A stretch of DNA of 64,000 nucleotides from positions 434,001 through 498,000 of the forward strand of contig CBDFMI010000005.1 in NCBI GenBank assembly GCA_965249615.1. Reading direction: 5' to 3'. The DNA is from G963555815 sp965249615 [NCBI: bacterium] (GTDB lineage Bacteria > UBA8248 > JACPRG01). The notes beneath the pieces are model-generated. The model was not told the DNA's origin. It searched no databases and saw only the letters and a program-made list of their open reading frames with translations. A program made the translations under genes and the position numbers. Below are positions 8,487 through 17,092 of the stretch, in pieces; positions within the stretch are counted from its first letter, which is position 1, and each line of letters starts with the position of its first letter.

Positions 8487-8819
8487 ATGGAATTTGTCGC
8501 TAAGTACGTGGTGCTCATTTACGGTCTGCTCATGATCATCGGGGGGATCATCGGATTCACCACTGCCAAGAGCCTGGCCTCGCTCCTCTCGGGCGGCATC
8601 AGCGGCATCATCCTTGTCCTGGTGTTCGTCTGGAGCCTGAAAGCTCTCCCGCCCGCACTATGGACCGCTGTGGGGATTTCCGCAGCCCTGACCGTTCTGA
8701 TGGGGGTGCGCTTCGTCGGCTCCGGCAAGTTCATGCCGTCGGGCGGAATCGCCCTGATCAGCCTAATTGCTCTCGTCCTGACGCTCGTGGGTGCGCTGCA
8801 GGCGAAGACGGGTCCCTGA
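8487..8819 (+). CDS. TMEM14 family small membrane protein
   Basis: 110 aa, almost wholly hydrophobic with four predicted helices. It matches the TMEM14/UPF0136 pattern: an N-terminal YGLLMIIGGIIGFTTAKS with glycine-rich helix packing, SLLSGGISGIILV, then a helix pair ending VLMGVRFVGSGKFMPSGGI. The bacterial members have no established function; the eukaryotic ones are mitochondrial inner-membrane proteins. A clear ribosome site, AGGAGG, lies 8 bp upstream and an AT-rich stretch with TATAAT (8421-8426) lies before it, though I see no good -35 hexamer. The gene converges with the next one, 12 bp between their ends. Confidence 0.82.
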   Translation: MEFVAKYVVLIYGLLMIIGGIIGFTTAKSLASLLSGGISGIILVLVFVWSLKALPPALWTAVGISAALTVLMGVRFVGSGKFMPSGGIALISLIALVLTLVGALQAKTGP

Positions 8820-8831
8820 GAAGAGCTAATT

Positions 8832-9224
8832 TTAGCAGGTGTCGCAGAGGTCCGGGGGCTTGATAGGGCCTCCGCCAGTCCCCGTCCGGCTGGGCCTCCA
8901 GCTGAAAATTTCGGAGTTCTCCCCCGCGAAACGCAAGAGATATTCCCCCAAAGGCTCCCCTTCCAGGGGGGGGCGGTCTTCGACAACCTGGGTCTCCAGG
9001 ATCTCAAGATATCGGTCGTAATACTCATGCTCTTGCAGGAGGGGGCTTGGGCAATAACAGATCTCGTAAAAGGTGATGAGGCCGTCAGAGACCCGCGCCT
9101 CCTGCATGGCCCCTTGCATTTCCTTTTCGAAGACCTCCCCTTTTCCGAGAGCCCCCGTCTCAATGGCCTCTCGAAGGGTTTTTTCTTTCCCCTCCAGCAC
9201 GCGGGCCTTGACGCGATAGTCCAT
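8832..9224 (-). CDS. Hypothetical protein with CxC and C-terminal CxxC
   Basis: 130 aa, soluble. I do not recognise it. The N-terminal half has a helical, charged start (VKARVLEGKEKTLREAIETG). The middle holds YEICYCPSPLLQEHEYYDRY with a CYC pair next to His and Tyr residues, followed by an acidic EILETQVVEDRPPLEGEPL. The last four residues before the stop are CDTC. Four cysteines arranged as CxC and a terminal CxxC could bind a metal or form a redox pair; this is inference. The gene is convergent with the TMEM14 gene and has no operon partner. Confidence 0.55.
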   Translation of the reverse strand: MDYRVKARVLEGKEKTLREAIETGALGKGEVFEKEMQGAMQEARVSDGLITFYEICYCPSPLLQEHEYYDRYLEILETQVVEDRPPLEGEPLGEYLLRFAGENSEIFSWRPSRTGTGGGPIKPPDLCDTC

Positions 9225-9362
9225 CTCTTCCCTCTCCTACCCGGGCAACCAGATCCTTCCACATCCCTCTTAGTATAATCGATTGTCCCGGCGTAGGCGA
9301 TAGACCGCTCTGCCGTGGGAAGACGCGAGCCCTTCTAGGAGCGCCAGAGACTGGGATTCGGG

Positions 9363-9390
9363 TTGACAAGGAGGGCATGGGCGATAAAAT
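9363..9390 (+). promoter_or_regulatory. Strong sigma70-type promoter upstream of the superoxide dismutase gene
   Basis: A perfect -35 TTGACA (9363-9368) and a -10 TAAAAT (9385-9390) with a 16-bp spacer. The transcript would start near 9397 and give a leader of about 115 nt before the start at 9511. The leader holds a GCACC/GGGTGC stem around 9425-9441 of unknown purpose. Confidence 0.6.
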
Positions 9391-9510
9391 GACTTCAATC
9401 TCTTGTTTTCGTCAGAGGCAGGGCACCTTCAAGGGGTGCATCACGCAGCCTTCGGGAGAGAAGGAGCCCCGCTTGTTCGTCTTCTAAAATACTGAGAAAG
9501 GGAGACTGTC

Positions 9511-10119
9511 ATGGCCCACACCCTGCCGGATCTACCTTATGACTACAACGCATTAGAGCCCCATATCGACGCACAGACCATGCAGCTCCACCACGATAAG
9601 CACCACAAGACCTACGTGGATGGCCTCAACACCGCCGAGCAACGCCTCGCGGACGCCAGAGACAAGGGGGACTTCGCCGCCATCCAGCAGCTCGAGCGCC
9701 TGGTCGCCTTTCACGGAAGCGGCCACTTTAACCATTGCATCTTCTGGAAGAATATGGCGCCCAAAAAAGGGGGAGAGCCCAAGGGGGCCGTGGCCGACCA
9801 GATTAAGGCGGACTTCGGGAGCTTCGAGAACGTGAAAAAGCAGTTCTCGGCGGGATCTGTCGCGGTGGAGGGAAATGGCTGGGGCATCCTGGGCTGGCAC
9901 CCCCTGGCCGGAAAGCTCCAGACCTACACCGCCATGAACCACCAAAACCTGACTCAATGGGGGGTCATCCCCATCCTGATGCTGGACGTCTGGGAGCACG
10001 CTTATTATCTGAAGTATCAGAACCGCAGGCCCGACTACGTCACCGCCTGGTGGAACGTAATCAACTGGGATGACGTGGCCCAGCGTCTGAAGGACGCCAA
10101 GGTGGTCAAGATCTCGTAA
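9511..10119 (+). CDS. sod: Superoxide dismutase, Fe/Mn family
   Basis: 202 aa, the usual length. Converts superoxide to O2 and H2O2 in the cytoplasm. The metal ligands are all visible: His27 (MQLHHDKHH), His75 (GHFNHCIFW), Asp159 and His163 (LDVWEHAYY). Beside the active site, AMNHQNL has His144 where Mn enzymes usually carry Gln and most Fe enzymes Ala, so the metal cannot be called with confidence; some archaeal and cambialistic enzymes have His there. No signal peptide. A GAAAGGGAG site precedes the ATG, a strong promoter lies upstream and an intrinsic terminator follows, so it is a single-gene unit. Confidence 0.97.
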   Translation: MAHTLPDLPYDYNALEPHIDAQTMQLHHDKHHKTYVDGLNTAEQRLADARDKGDFAAIQQLERLVAFHGSGHFNHCIFWKNMAPKKGGEPKGAVADQIKADFGSFENVKKQFSAGSVAVEGNGWGILGWHPLAGKLQTYTAMNHQNLTQWGVIPILMLDVWEHAYYLKYQNRRPDYVTAWWNVINWDDVAQRLKDAKVVKIS

Positions 10120-10168
10120 GTTCCTGCCGGGACCCAAGGGCACCGGGACCAGAAGAAGCAAAAACCTG

Positions 10169-10201
10169 AAAGGGGCGGCCTAAAAAATCCGCCCCTTTTT
10201 T
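10169..10201 (+). terminator. Rho-independent terminator after sod
   Basis: A 10-bp stem, AAAGGGGCGG (10169-10178) with CCGCCCCTTT (10189-10198), an A-rich 10-nt loop and a run of T at the 3' side. Positioned 50 bp after the superoxide dismutase stop. Confidence 0.85.
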
Positions 10202-10236
10202 GAGACGTTCAGAACATCGCGCGAGGAGCACAGCAC

Positions 10237-10587
10237 ATGGAAACGATGGGGCCGCAGCACTACATCTTCATCTGCACTAACACGCGACCTGCCGGGCACC
10301 CCCGGGGCTCTTGCGGTCCTCGCGGGGCCCAGGAGTGCGCAATGCGGGTCGCCGACGAGATCGGAAAGCGGGACCTCTGGGACAAGGTGATGATGACAAA
10401 CACGTCCTGCCTTGGACCCTGCGGGGAGGGCGTGACCATCGCTATCTACCCCGAGGCGACTTGGTACTGGGGCGTCAAGCCCGATGATGTCCCTGAGATC
10501 CTGGAGGCCATGACGAAAGGAGAGCGGGTCTCCCGTCTTCTTTATTCCTGGCCACCGCCCGAAGAAACCCCTCCTCCCAGTCCCTGA
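10237..10587 (+). CDS. Thioredoxin-like [2Fe-2S] ferredoxin
   Basis: 116 aa. Belongs to the thioredoxin-fold [2Fe-2S] ferredoxins (Azotobacter FdI-like, NuoE C-terminal-like). The four cluster cysteines are Cys13 (FICTN), Cys26 (GSCGPRG), Cys58 and Cys62 (SCLGPCGEGV), the family spacing. GVKPDDVPEILE near residue 88 fits the end of the fold. It is a small cytoplasmic electron carrier whose partner enzyme is not nearby. An AGGAG site lies about 10 bp before the ATG. The C-terminal tail is proline-rich. The gene follows the sod terminator and converges with the hydrolase gene. Confidence 0.88.
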   Translation: METMGPQHYIFICTNTRPAGHPRGSCGPRGAQECAMRVADEIGKRDLWDKVMMTNTSCLGPCGEGVTIAIYPEATWYWGVKPDDVPEILEAMTKGERVSRLLYSWPPPEETPPPSP

Positions 10588-10609
10588 GAAGGGCCGAGCT
10601 CGAGCAGTC

Positions 10610-11468
10610 TCAATCTTCTAGAGCTCGCAGGACGGCCTTAGCCGCCTTTCTTCGCATCACCAGCCCGATATGACCCACGCCAGAAAGGGGTATCTTCTCC
10701 GCCCCCTCCCACCCTGAGGCCGATGCCGGGGAGACTAGGGCGTCGAAGTCGGAATACAGCGAAAAGGCCCGAAGGCCGGCTGGGAGTGGTTGAGCGCGGA
10801 GATTCTGCAGGAACTCACTCCCCGGCCGCATCTCTCTCCCGCAGGCCCCAAAGCTGAAAACCCAGAAGCGGCTCCCGAGGTGGGGTGTCCCCAAGGTGAT
10901 GAGACGGGCAACCCCAATCTCCTCCCTCAAAAGACACGCCCGTGCCACAAGGCCCCCCATGCTGTGAGCGACCAGGTCCACCTCCTCCGCCCCGGTCTCA
11001 TCCAGGGCCTCCCAGATGACCTCGGTCAGGGCCGACACGCAGTGTTCGATGGAGGCCCAGGGCGGCCCAAACGTCGGCGTCCAGACCATTCGCCCTGCGC
11101 GCCTCAGCCTCCAGGCCAGGAGACAGACCGTGAGGCCCCGCGCCTGATAACCATGGATGAGGATAACGGGTCGAGAAGGGTGATCGCCGTATTCCGTAGC
11201 CGCCCGAGCCGCCCGAGTTTTTTTCCTTTGGCCCCGCCGCAACCATCTCCAGATCTCCCAGAGGATATCCCCGACGATCGATAACCCAAGAAAGAGGGTC
11301 GCCAGGTACTCCGTCAAGAAATCAACCCCCCCCGGGGCGAGAGCTGGTAGAAGCGGCGGTCCCAATCGGGCTCCTGCCCCCGCTCGTAGAGCCAGAAGGA
11401 TAGGTCAGCAAGGTGAAAGCCAGAGGAACCCCGAGGACCAAAATGAGGAGAACGGTGACGACGATCAC
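10610..11468 (-). CDS. Alpha/beta hydrolase (lipase-like), N-terminal frame disrupted
   Basis: The main reading frame (251 codons from a TTG at 11365) contains VILIHGYQARG (oxyanion region), the nucleophile elbow VAHSMGGLVAR, GTPHLGSRFW and a GVGHIGLV histidine region: a lipase/esterase-type serine hydrolase. Upstream, a GTG at 11468 overlaps the ddl stop as GTGA and begins a hydrophobic segment VTVLLILVLGVPLAFTLL in another frame, and a third frame supplies FWLYERGQEPDWDRRFYQL up to a C8 run at 11326-11333. Adding one G in that run joins the last two parts. The intact protein probably starts at 11468 with a membrane anchor; here one or two frameshifts intervene. Substrate unknown. Confidence 0.7.
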
Positions 11469-12556
11469 TGAGAGGGTCTGTTGGCCGGGGCGACATACCG
11501 GCCTCTGGCCTGGTGTCGCTCCAGGGCGAGGGCAATGAGCCGGTCAATGAGGGAAAGCCCCGCGGCCTCCCAGAGACGGGGATAGACGCTGGTCGCTGTA
11601 AAGCCCGGGACGGTGTTGATCTCGTTCACGTAGATGCCGCCTTTTTTCTCATCGACGAAAAAATCCACGCGCGCCATCCCGTCTCCCCCGATCGCGCCAA
11701 AGGCAAGAAGGGAGAGCCTTTGGATCTCTTGCTCGGCCTTTTTTGGCAGGTCCGCCGGGATCAGGATGTCGGTCATCCCGGAATTATATTTTCGCTGATA
11801 GTCGTACCATCCCCCGCGAGGTCGGATTTCGGCAAGGCGGGAAGCGGCCGGCGGCTTGCTGCCCACTGTGTTGCCGAGAATGGCGCACTCAATCTCCCTG
11901 GCTGAAGCGGCCCGCTCGATCAGCACCTTCTCATCAAAACGGAAGGCCTCGGAGAGGGCCGGCAGGAGCTCCCCCTCTTCTTCTACTCGCGCTATCCCGA
12001 TACTGCTCCCCAGGGAGGCCGGCTTAACAAAGAGGGGCGGCGAAAGACCAGCTTGGCTCAGGCGTTTGGCGACGTCCCCAGAATCTCTCTCGTGTTCCTC
12101 CCACCTCAGGAGGACGTGGTCCACCACGGGAACCCCTGCGGCGCGGAAGACGGTCTTGGCGAGACTTTTGTCCATTCCGATGGCTGAGGCCGCCACCCCG
12201 GAACCCACGTAGGGGACGCCTAGAAATTCTAAAAGCCCCTGAATCGTTCCATCTTCGCCGAAGGGTCCGTGGATCAAAGGGAAGGCGACGTCGAAGGGGT
12301 GACGGTTGCCACTTCCAACTTCAAGGAGGGCCGGGCCTCCAAGCGCCGGGGACAGGGTCACCGGGACACCCTTGTCGGGAGGGTCTTCTGGCCGCTCCAG
12401 GAGGGACCAAGCCCCATCGGTCCCGATGTGGAGAAAAAGGATCTGGTTTTTAGCGGGGTCGGCCGCCCCGGCCACGCCAGCCGCCGAAGCGAGGGAGATC
12501 TCGTGTTCTGCAGACCGCCCACCAAAGATGAGCAACAGCTGTCGGCGCCCGGTCAT
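11465..12556 (-). CDS. ddl: D-alanine--D-alanine ligase
   Basis: 363 aa, ATP-grasp enzyme joining two D-alanines for peptidoglycan precursors in the cytoplasm. Seen: the N-terminal GGRSAEHEISLASA motif, HGPFGEDGTIQGLLE, FVKPASLGSSIGI (ATP/substrate loop), SGMTDILIPADLP omega-loop region, GMARVDFFVD and the C-terminal EINTVPGFTATSVYP. Length matches the family. GGAG lies 4 bp before the ATG. The stop overlaps a GTG of the alpha/beta hydrolase gene. The alanine racemase that supplies D-Ala is elsewhere in this window (32238-33557). Confidence 0.97.
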   Translation of the reverse strand: MTGRRQLLLIFGGRSAEHEISLASAAGVAGAADPAKNQILFLHIGTDGAWSLLERPEDPPDKGVPVTLSPALGGPALLEVGSGNRHPFDVAFPLIHGPFGEDGTIQGLLEFLGVPYVGSGVAASAIGMDKSLAKTVFRAAGVPVVDHVLLRWEEHERDSGDVAKRLSQAGLSPPLFVKPASLGSSIGIARVEEEGELLPALSEAFRFDEKVLIERAASAREIECAILGNTVGSKPPAASRLAEIRPRGGWYDYQRKYNSGMTDILIPADLPKKAEQEIQRLSLLAFGAIGGDGMARVDFFVDEKKGGIYVNEINTVPGFTATSVYPRLWEAAGLSLIDRLIALALERHQARGRYVAPANRPSQ

Positions 12557-12675
12557 GAGTCTCCAAAGGCTCTAAAGAGGGTCCAGAGGATGAGAAAAAG
12601 GGTGTTCGGGGCCCTCAGGTGTTTGAGCCTCGGATGAAACACAGGGGTTTCCTTTTTCTGTCTGATGGGGAGCCC

Positions 12676-13245
12676 CTACTTCAAAAGTTTCGACATGAAC
12701 TTGAAGTCGTCCGTCCCAGCCACCCGAAGGAGATCAAAAACAGCGGCCTCGGTAGAGGTGATGACCGCCCCCGCTTCGCCCATCAACCGAAGCCCCGTTT
12801 CCCAGTTGGCCTTCGTCCTGGAGCAGACGGCGTCGGCCGGGACATGGACCGTATAGCCCGTGTCCAACAAGTCGCAGACCGTCTGAAAGACGCAGACGTG
12901 GGTCTCAAGACCGGCGACCAGGACGTGGCTGACGTCTTTGGCACGCAACCGTTTCAAAAAGCCCTGTTCCCCACAGCCGCTGAAGGCGAGCTTCTCGATG
13001 GGCGAGAAATCCGGAAAAACCTCCTTCAGCTCTGAAGGGGTGTGCCCGAGCCCTTTCGGGTATTGCTCCGTCACAATGGCGGGAAGTTTTAGCCGCCCCG
13101 CCAGCGAGAGGAGGATGCGGATACTGCGGAGCGTCCTCTCTTGAATCTCCTTTGGCATGGCGGCGAGAAGGCGCTCTTGCGTATCAATCAAGACGAGGCC
13201 TGTCTTCTCCCGGCTCAGGCGAAACCGTTTCCCATTCTCCCCCAA
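12676..13245 (-). CDS. Isochorismatase-family hydrolase
   Basis: About 190 aa from a TTG at 13245; the reading frame is open up to 13377 but that extension is not family-like and overlaps the next gene. The cysteine-hydrolase triad is visible: Asp in LVLIDTQE, Lys in SPIEKLAFSGCG and the nucleophilic Cys in VAGLETHVCVFQT. The family includes isochorismatases, nicotinamidases and YcaC-type proteins; the short length and ETHVCVFQT favour the YcaC/nicotinamidase-related group without fixing a substrate. Cytoplasmic. Neighbouring ddl lies downstream 120 bp away and is probably separately translated. Confidence 0.85.
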   Translation of the reverse strand: MGENGKRFRLSREKTGLVLIDTQERLLAAMPKEIQERTLRSIRILLSLAGRLKLPAIVTEQYPKGLGHTPSELKEVFPDFSPIEKLAFSGCGEQGFLKRLRAKDVSHVLVAGLETHVCVFQTVCDLLDTGYTVHVPADAVCSRTKANWETGLRLMGEAGAVITSTEAAVFDLLRVAGTDDFKFMSKLLK

Positions 13246-13345
13246 AGGCTTTCCCCTGCGGCAAGGCTCGTTGGCTCTAACGAATGCGGCCCACACCCTC
13301 CACGGAACGGGAAATATCAGACAGTGGTCCTGGGCATGAAGGGTT

Positions 13346-14566
13346 TTAAACCCCTTCGAAGGAGACGGCCCGGACATTTTCTAGCGGGAAGTAGATAAAG
13401 ACCCCTGGCGCCACAGAGCCTAAAAAGCCAATGCGTCTCAGCGCGTAGCCCCCGGGGTTGTAATAATTTCCCTCTCCCGAGAGGTCCTCAAATCCAGCGT
13501 GGTACTCCCAGTCGATGGGCAGGCGGAAGAGCTCGCCCGCTTGGCTTCGGAAGGCCACCTCCCCTTTTTCTCCCTCTGGTATCTCGAGGCGGGAAAGCTT
13601 GGCGAAGCTTGCCCTTTCCCGGGCCTCACCCAACTGAACAAAGAAAAAGGGTTTCCTAAAACCCCCGATCAAGCTTCCGCCTGTCTCTGTCCACCCTTCG
13701 AGGAGATACCGCTCATAAAAGAGGGAGAGCTCTACCGTTTCGACCTGCTGTCCACTCGCCAACTCGACGGTCGCCCTCTGGCCTGGCGGGACGGCCCCGT
13801 CAGAGTTGGAGAGAGGGGCGGGCTCTATCCGCTCGAGGCCGCGAAGGGGGATCTTGAAGGGGCCGAGGGAAGAATCTCCACTCAGGATGCCCTCTCCCAG
13901 CTCTCCCTCGTATTCCTCTCCAGCGGCCATGGAAACCGAATACACCCTCCCCTTCCGGACAACCTCCCGCACACTCGACAGTTCGATGAGATAGGTGAAA
14001 CCGTCCATTTGGAGGGGCAGCAGACCCGCCTCGTGTCTTTGCTTCACCGGGTCCCAGAGCGTAAATGAGTCCTCAACACTGAGGTCCCCAAGGGCTCGGA
14101 CCGAAAGATCCCCCTCCCCGATCAAGGTGGCTGAGAATTCTTTATTCGAAGGCTCTGCCGGTGTTCCCTCTATCGTGGAGACCTCTAACTCGATTCTATC
14201 GATGAGATCCCAGGCTTTGACCAGAGGACCCAGGGCCCATTCCGCGCGAAAGGATTCCGTGGGGATGGGGCCATTGCAGGAATTTCCATTTCGAAGAAGA
14301 AGTTTTAGCTGGTCGCCAGAGGGGTCTACCTGGATCTCCTGCAGGGTTTCCAGGGGGATCTCAAAGAGAAATGGCCCTCGCCGACAGGAAAGGGCGCTGG
14401 CCTCGACCTTCTCGAGGGTGATGATCTCCCCTGACCGCCGATAGTGAATTTTCCCTCCGACAGGCACATCGGCAGCGCGCGATGCTCCCGGCCAGACAAG
14501 AAGCACCAAGAGCCCCCACAGGAGGCACCAAAATCCCCTTTTTCTCGCCCAGAGGGCGTCCAACAT
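13346..14566 (-). CDS. Large secreted protein of unknown function
   Basis: About 406 aa from the ATG at 14566, chosen because GGAGG lies 6 bp upstream and a signal peptide follows directly (WARKRGFWCLLWGLLVLLVW, cleavage near SRA-AD). The mature protein is a series of beta-strand segments with small repeats such as KIHYRRSGEIITLEKVEAS, GPFLFEIPLETLQEIQVD and GPFKIPLRGLERIEPA, suggesting two or three copies of a beta domain in which a short hydrophobic strand sits before a Glu-rich turn. I cannot name a family. Predicted periplasmic or outer-membrane associated. It stands between the isochorismatase gene and the tungstate ABC genes. Confidence 0.6.
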   Translation of the reverse strand: MLDALWARKRGFWCLLWGLLVLLVWPGASRAADVPVGGKIHYRRSGEIITLEKVEASALSCRRGPFLFEIPLETLQEIQVDPSGDQLKLLLRNGNSCNGPIPTESFRAEWALGPLVKAWDLIDRIELEVSTIEGTPAEPSNKEFSATLIGEGDLSVRALGDLSVEDSFTLWDPVKQRHEAGLLPLQMDGFTYLIELSSVREVVRKGRVYSVSMAAGEEYEGELGEGILSGDSSLGPFKIPLRGLERIEPAPLSNSDGAVPPGQRATVELASGQQVETVELSLFYERYLLEGWTETGGSLIGGFRKPFFFVQLGEARERASFAKLSRLEIPEGEKGEVAFRSQAGELFRLPIDWEYHAGFEDLSGEGNYYNPGGYALRRIGFLGSVAPGVFIYFPLENVRAVSFEGV

Positions 14567-14718
14567 GACCATCCTCCCCCACAGGGGCCGGGAGTTCAGA
14601 GGCCCCAGGGAGTCGCTAAATTTCCATGCGGGTTTCTCAAACCCCCAGTATATAACGAGGCTGGTCACGAATTTCCCGAAGTTTCTGGGTCGCTCCTCTG
14701 GGGGGGATTTTCCTCAGA

Positions 14719-15423
14719 CTACCTTGACGAGGGGAGGACTCCGGAAGACCTTCGGGGGCCTGCATCGCCAGACGTCCCGTCCAGCAGAGCACCCTTATAC
14801 AGATGAAGAACTTGATCCGCCACCTGGCGGCAAAAATCCTTGTCATGGGTGGCGATGACAACTGTTGTCCCCTTCTCTTCGCGAGTCTTGCGGATGAGAT
14901 CCAAGACCAGGTTGATGTGGTCCACGTCCACATGGGCAACCGGCTCATCAAGGAGAAGAATCTCTCGCTCCAGTACCATGGCGCGGGCCAGGGCGACCCG
15001 CTGGGCCTCGCCCCCTGAAAGCTTCGAGCCCAAGCGATCCTCAAATCCCTCAAGATCTGAAAGGGCCAGCACCCTCGCCACCCGGGTCTCCACCTCCGAC
15101 TCCGAAATCCCTTCCTGCCGAAGGCCGTAGGCGACGTTGAAAAAAACCGAGCCCTTGAAAAGGTAGGGGGTTTGGTGTGCGAGGGTCATCCGTCGCCGCA
15201 ACTCGAGGGCGTTCCGCCTCATATCTACAGGGAGGCCATCCATGGAAAGCATGCCGGCTGACGGTCTCTCCAGAAGGCCGAGGATGCGAAGGAGGGTCGT
15301 CTTCCCGGCACCGTTGTGGCCCAGGAAAACCGTCACCTTGCCCCGGGGGATCTCTAAAGCCTTCAGATCCAAAACCTTCTCACGACCATAATGTTTCTTC
15401 AGCCCACGCGCAGAGAACACCAT
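14719..15423 (-). CDS. tupC: ABC transporter ATP-binding protein (tungstate-type importer)
   Basis: About 234 aa from the ATG at 15423 (start MVFSARGLKKHYG). Cytoplasmic ATPase with Walker A GHNGAGKTT, Q-loop LAHQTPYLF, signature LSGGEAQRVALARA, Walker B ILLLDEPVAHVD and switch ATHDKDF. Encoded just downstream of the permease and the solute-binding protein, so it powers the same importer. The binding protein's TTTS motif points to tungstate (Tup) or a similar oxyanion; the ATPase alone could equally be sulfate/molybdate class. Confidence 0.88.
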   Translation of the reverse strand: MVFSARGLKKHYGREKVLDLKALEIPRGKVTVFLGHNGAGKTTLLRILGLLERPSAGMLSMDGLPVDMRRNALELRRRMTLAHQTPYLFKGSVFFNVAYGLRQEGISESEVETRVARVLALSDLEGFEDRLGSKLSGGEAQRVALARAMVLEREILLLDEPVAHVDVDHINLVLDLIRKTREEKGTTVVIATHDKDFCRQVADQVLHLYKGALLDGTSGDAGPRRSSGVLPSSR

Positions 15424-15490
15424 CACCTCGCGACAAAGCCTGACTGCGGCCAAAAAAAGATGGGGGGGGCAAACGACCTCATAAAACCTC

Positions 15491-16177
15491 TCAGCGACCC
15501 TGGATCTGCGTTAGGGCCAAGCTAACCACAACACCAATCCCAAGCAGGATCAGCCCCAGAGCGAGGCCCAGGCCAAAGAGCCCCTTGTTGGTCTCCAGCG
15601 CGATGGCCGTTGTCAGGGTTCGGGTAAAACCCTTGATATTCCCGCCGAGCATCATGGCGATCCCCACCTCGGAGATGATCCGCCCGAAACCCGCGACGAT
15701 AGCCGCCATGAAACCATGACGGGCCTCCCGAAGAAGCGTCCAGGCCACCATGAGGGGAGAAGCTCCCAGCGTCCGGGCCGTCTCTCGAACCAACGGCGAG
15801 AGGGCTTTTAGGGGAGCCAGGGTGAAAACGACTAGGATGGGGATGGCGAGGAACGTGGTCCCCAGCACCATCCCGGTCGGGGTGAAGAGGAGGTTTAACG
15901 TCCCAAGCGGCCCCTGGCGGGAGAGAAGACCAATCCCAAGAAGCCCGATGAGCACTGTGGGGACGCCCAAGAGGGAGTTGAAGGAAAGGATCGCCATCCG
16001 CCTTCCCGGGAAATCCAGCGTTGCCAGGACAAAACCGATAGGGACACCAATCGCGGCGGCCAGAAGGGTGGACAGGGTGGCTAGGCGGATCGAGACCAAG
16101 GCGGCTGAGAGGACATCCGGGTCCAGAGTTCTAATGAGGCGTAGGGCCTCGAGGACGCCTTCCCTCAGAAATTCCAT
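15491..16177 (-). CDS. tupB: ABC transporter permease (tungstate-type importer)
   Basis: About 229 aa from the ATG at 16177 (MEFLREGVLEALRL), 3 bp after the binding-protein stop. It has about five or six membrane helices and the permease EAA loop, seen in ETARTLGASPLMVAWTLLR with the conserved Gly. TupB proteins have this size and topology. RLATLSTLLAAAIGVPIGF and GGNIKGFTRTLTTAIALET are typical of the tungstate / zinc-unrelated oxyanion permeases. It forms the channel of the importer with two copies of the ATPase encoded next. Confidence 0.88.
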   Translation of the reverse strand: MEFLREGVLEALRLIRTLDPDVLSAALVSIRLATLSTLLAAAIGVPIGFVLATLDFPGRRMAILSFNSLLGVPTVLIGLLGIGLLSRQGPLGTLNLLFTPTGMVLGTTFLAIPILVVFTLAPLKALSPLVRETARTLGASPLMVAWTLLREARHGFMAAIVAGFGRIISEVGIAMMLGGNIKGFTRTLTTAIALETNKGLFGLGLALGLILLGIGVVVSLALTQIQGR

Positions 16178-16179
16178 CC

Positions 16180-17028
16180 TCAGGGCACCGCCACGGGGTT
16201 GAACAAGGGTTCTCCTGTGGGGCGAAAGTCTCGGATGATCTCCTGTCCCTCGGGGGAGGTGACCCATCCAATCAGGGCCATCGCCATGGGATAATTAACA
16301 TGGAGGTGGCGGGCCGGATTCACGGCGATAATCCCATATGGGTTCCGCAACCGGGGGTCTCCGTCCACCAGGACCTCAAGATCCAGTCGGCCACCATAGG
16401 CGAGGAAGGTCCCAATATCGGTCAGGGTATAGGCCTCTTTCTGGCTCGCCATGAGAAGGGTCGCGCCCATCCCCTGCCCTATCTCCAGATACCAGTCTCC
16501 CTCGGGATTCACACCCGACAACACCCAGAGCACCCGTTCCTTTTTATGAGTACCGGAGTCGTCGCCGCGGGAGACAAACGGGGCCTCTTGGGCCTGGATG
16601 CGCGCCAAGGCTTCGGTCCCATCTGAAAGCCCCTTTACTCCGGCCGGATCCGAGGAAGGGCCGATCAGGACGAAGCGGTTGTACATGACGTCGCGACGGT
16701 TCACCCCGTGCCCTTCGCTGACGAAACGCTCCTCAGCCTCCGGGGCGTGAACCAGGATCACGTCTACGTCCCCCTGGGCGGCCAAGCGAAGGGCCTTCCC
16801 TGTCCCCACAGGAACGACGTCGATCTTGGCGCCAAAACGCTTCTCAAACGGAGGCAGAAGGGCATCGAGGAGGCCGGAGTTCTCCGTAGAGGTTGTCGTC
16901 GCAAGGCGGAGTCGCTTCTCCCCGCCCCCTCCCCATAGGCTCCAGATGCCGAGGATAATGAGGAAGACCAAGGCAGCCTTCCCCAGGAGAGAGTTCGCGG
17001 TTGAAAACTTTAGAAAGCGATTGGCCAT
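16180..17028 (-). CDS. tupA: Tungstate-type ABC transporter substrate-binding protein
   Basis: 282 aa. An N-terminal membrane-spanning signal (about residues 17-33) is followed by LRLATTTSTENSGLLDALLP; the TTTS motif is the hallmark of TupA-class tungstate-binding proteins. PVGTGKALRLAAQGDVDVIL and FVSRGDDSGTHKKE (oxyanion loops) support this. The signal has no clear cleavage site or lipobox Cys, so the protein may stay membrane-tethered. First gene of tupA-tupB-tupC. Tungstate import implies that the cell makes a tungsten- or molybdenum-pterin enzyme not encoded here. Molybdate remains an alternative ligand. Confidence 0.9.
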   Translation of the reverse strand: MANRFLKFSTANSLLGKAALVFLIILGIWSLWGGGGEKRLRLATTTSTENSGLLDALLPPFEKRFGAKIDVVPVGTGKALRLAAQGDVDVILVHAPEAEERFVSEGHGVNRRDVMYNRFVLIGPSSDPAGVKGLSDGTEALARIQAQEAPFVSRGDDSGTHKKERVLWVLSGVNPEGDWYLEIGQGMGATLLMASQKEAYTLTDIGTFLAYGGRLDLEVLVDGDPRLRNPYGIIAVNPARHLHVNYPMAMALIGWVTSPEGQEIIRDFRPTGEPLFNPVAVP

Positions 17029-17092
17029 TCTCCAATTCCCCTATTGTCTTCACAGTCACCGCCACCCAAAGACATCGCAATGGGTGAGGGGT

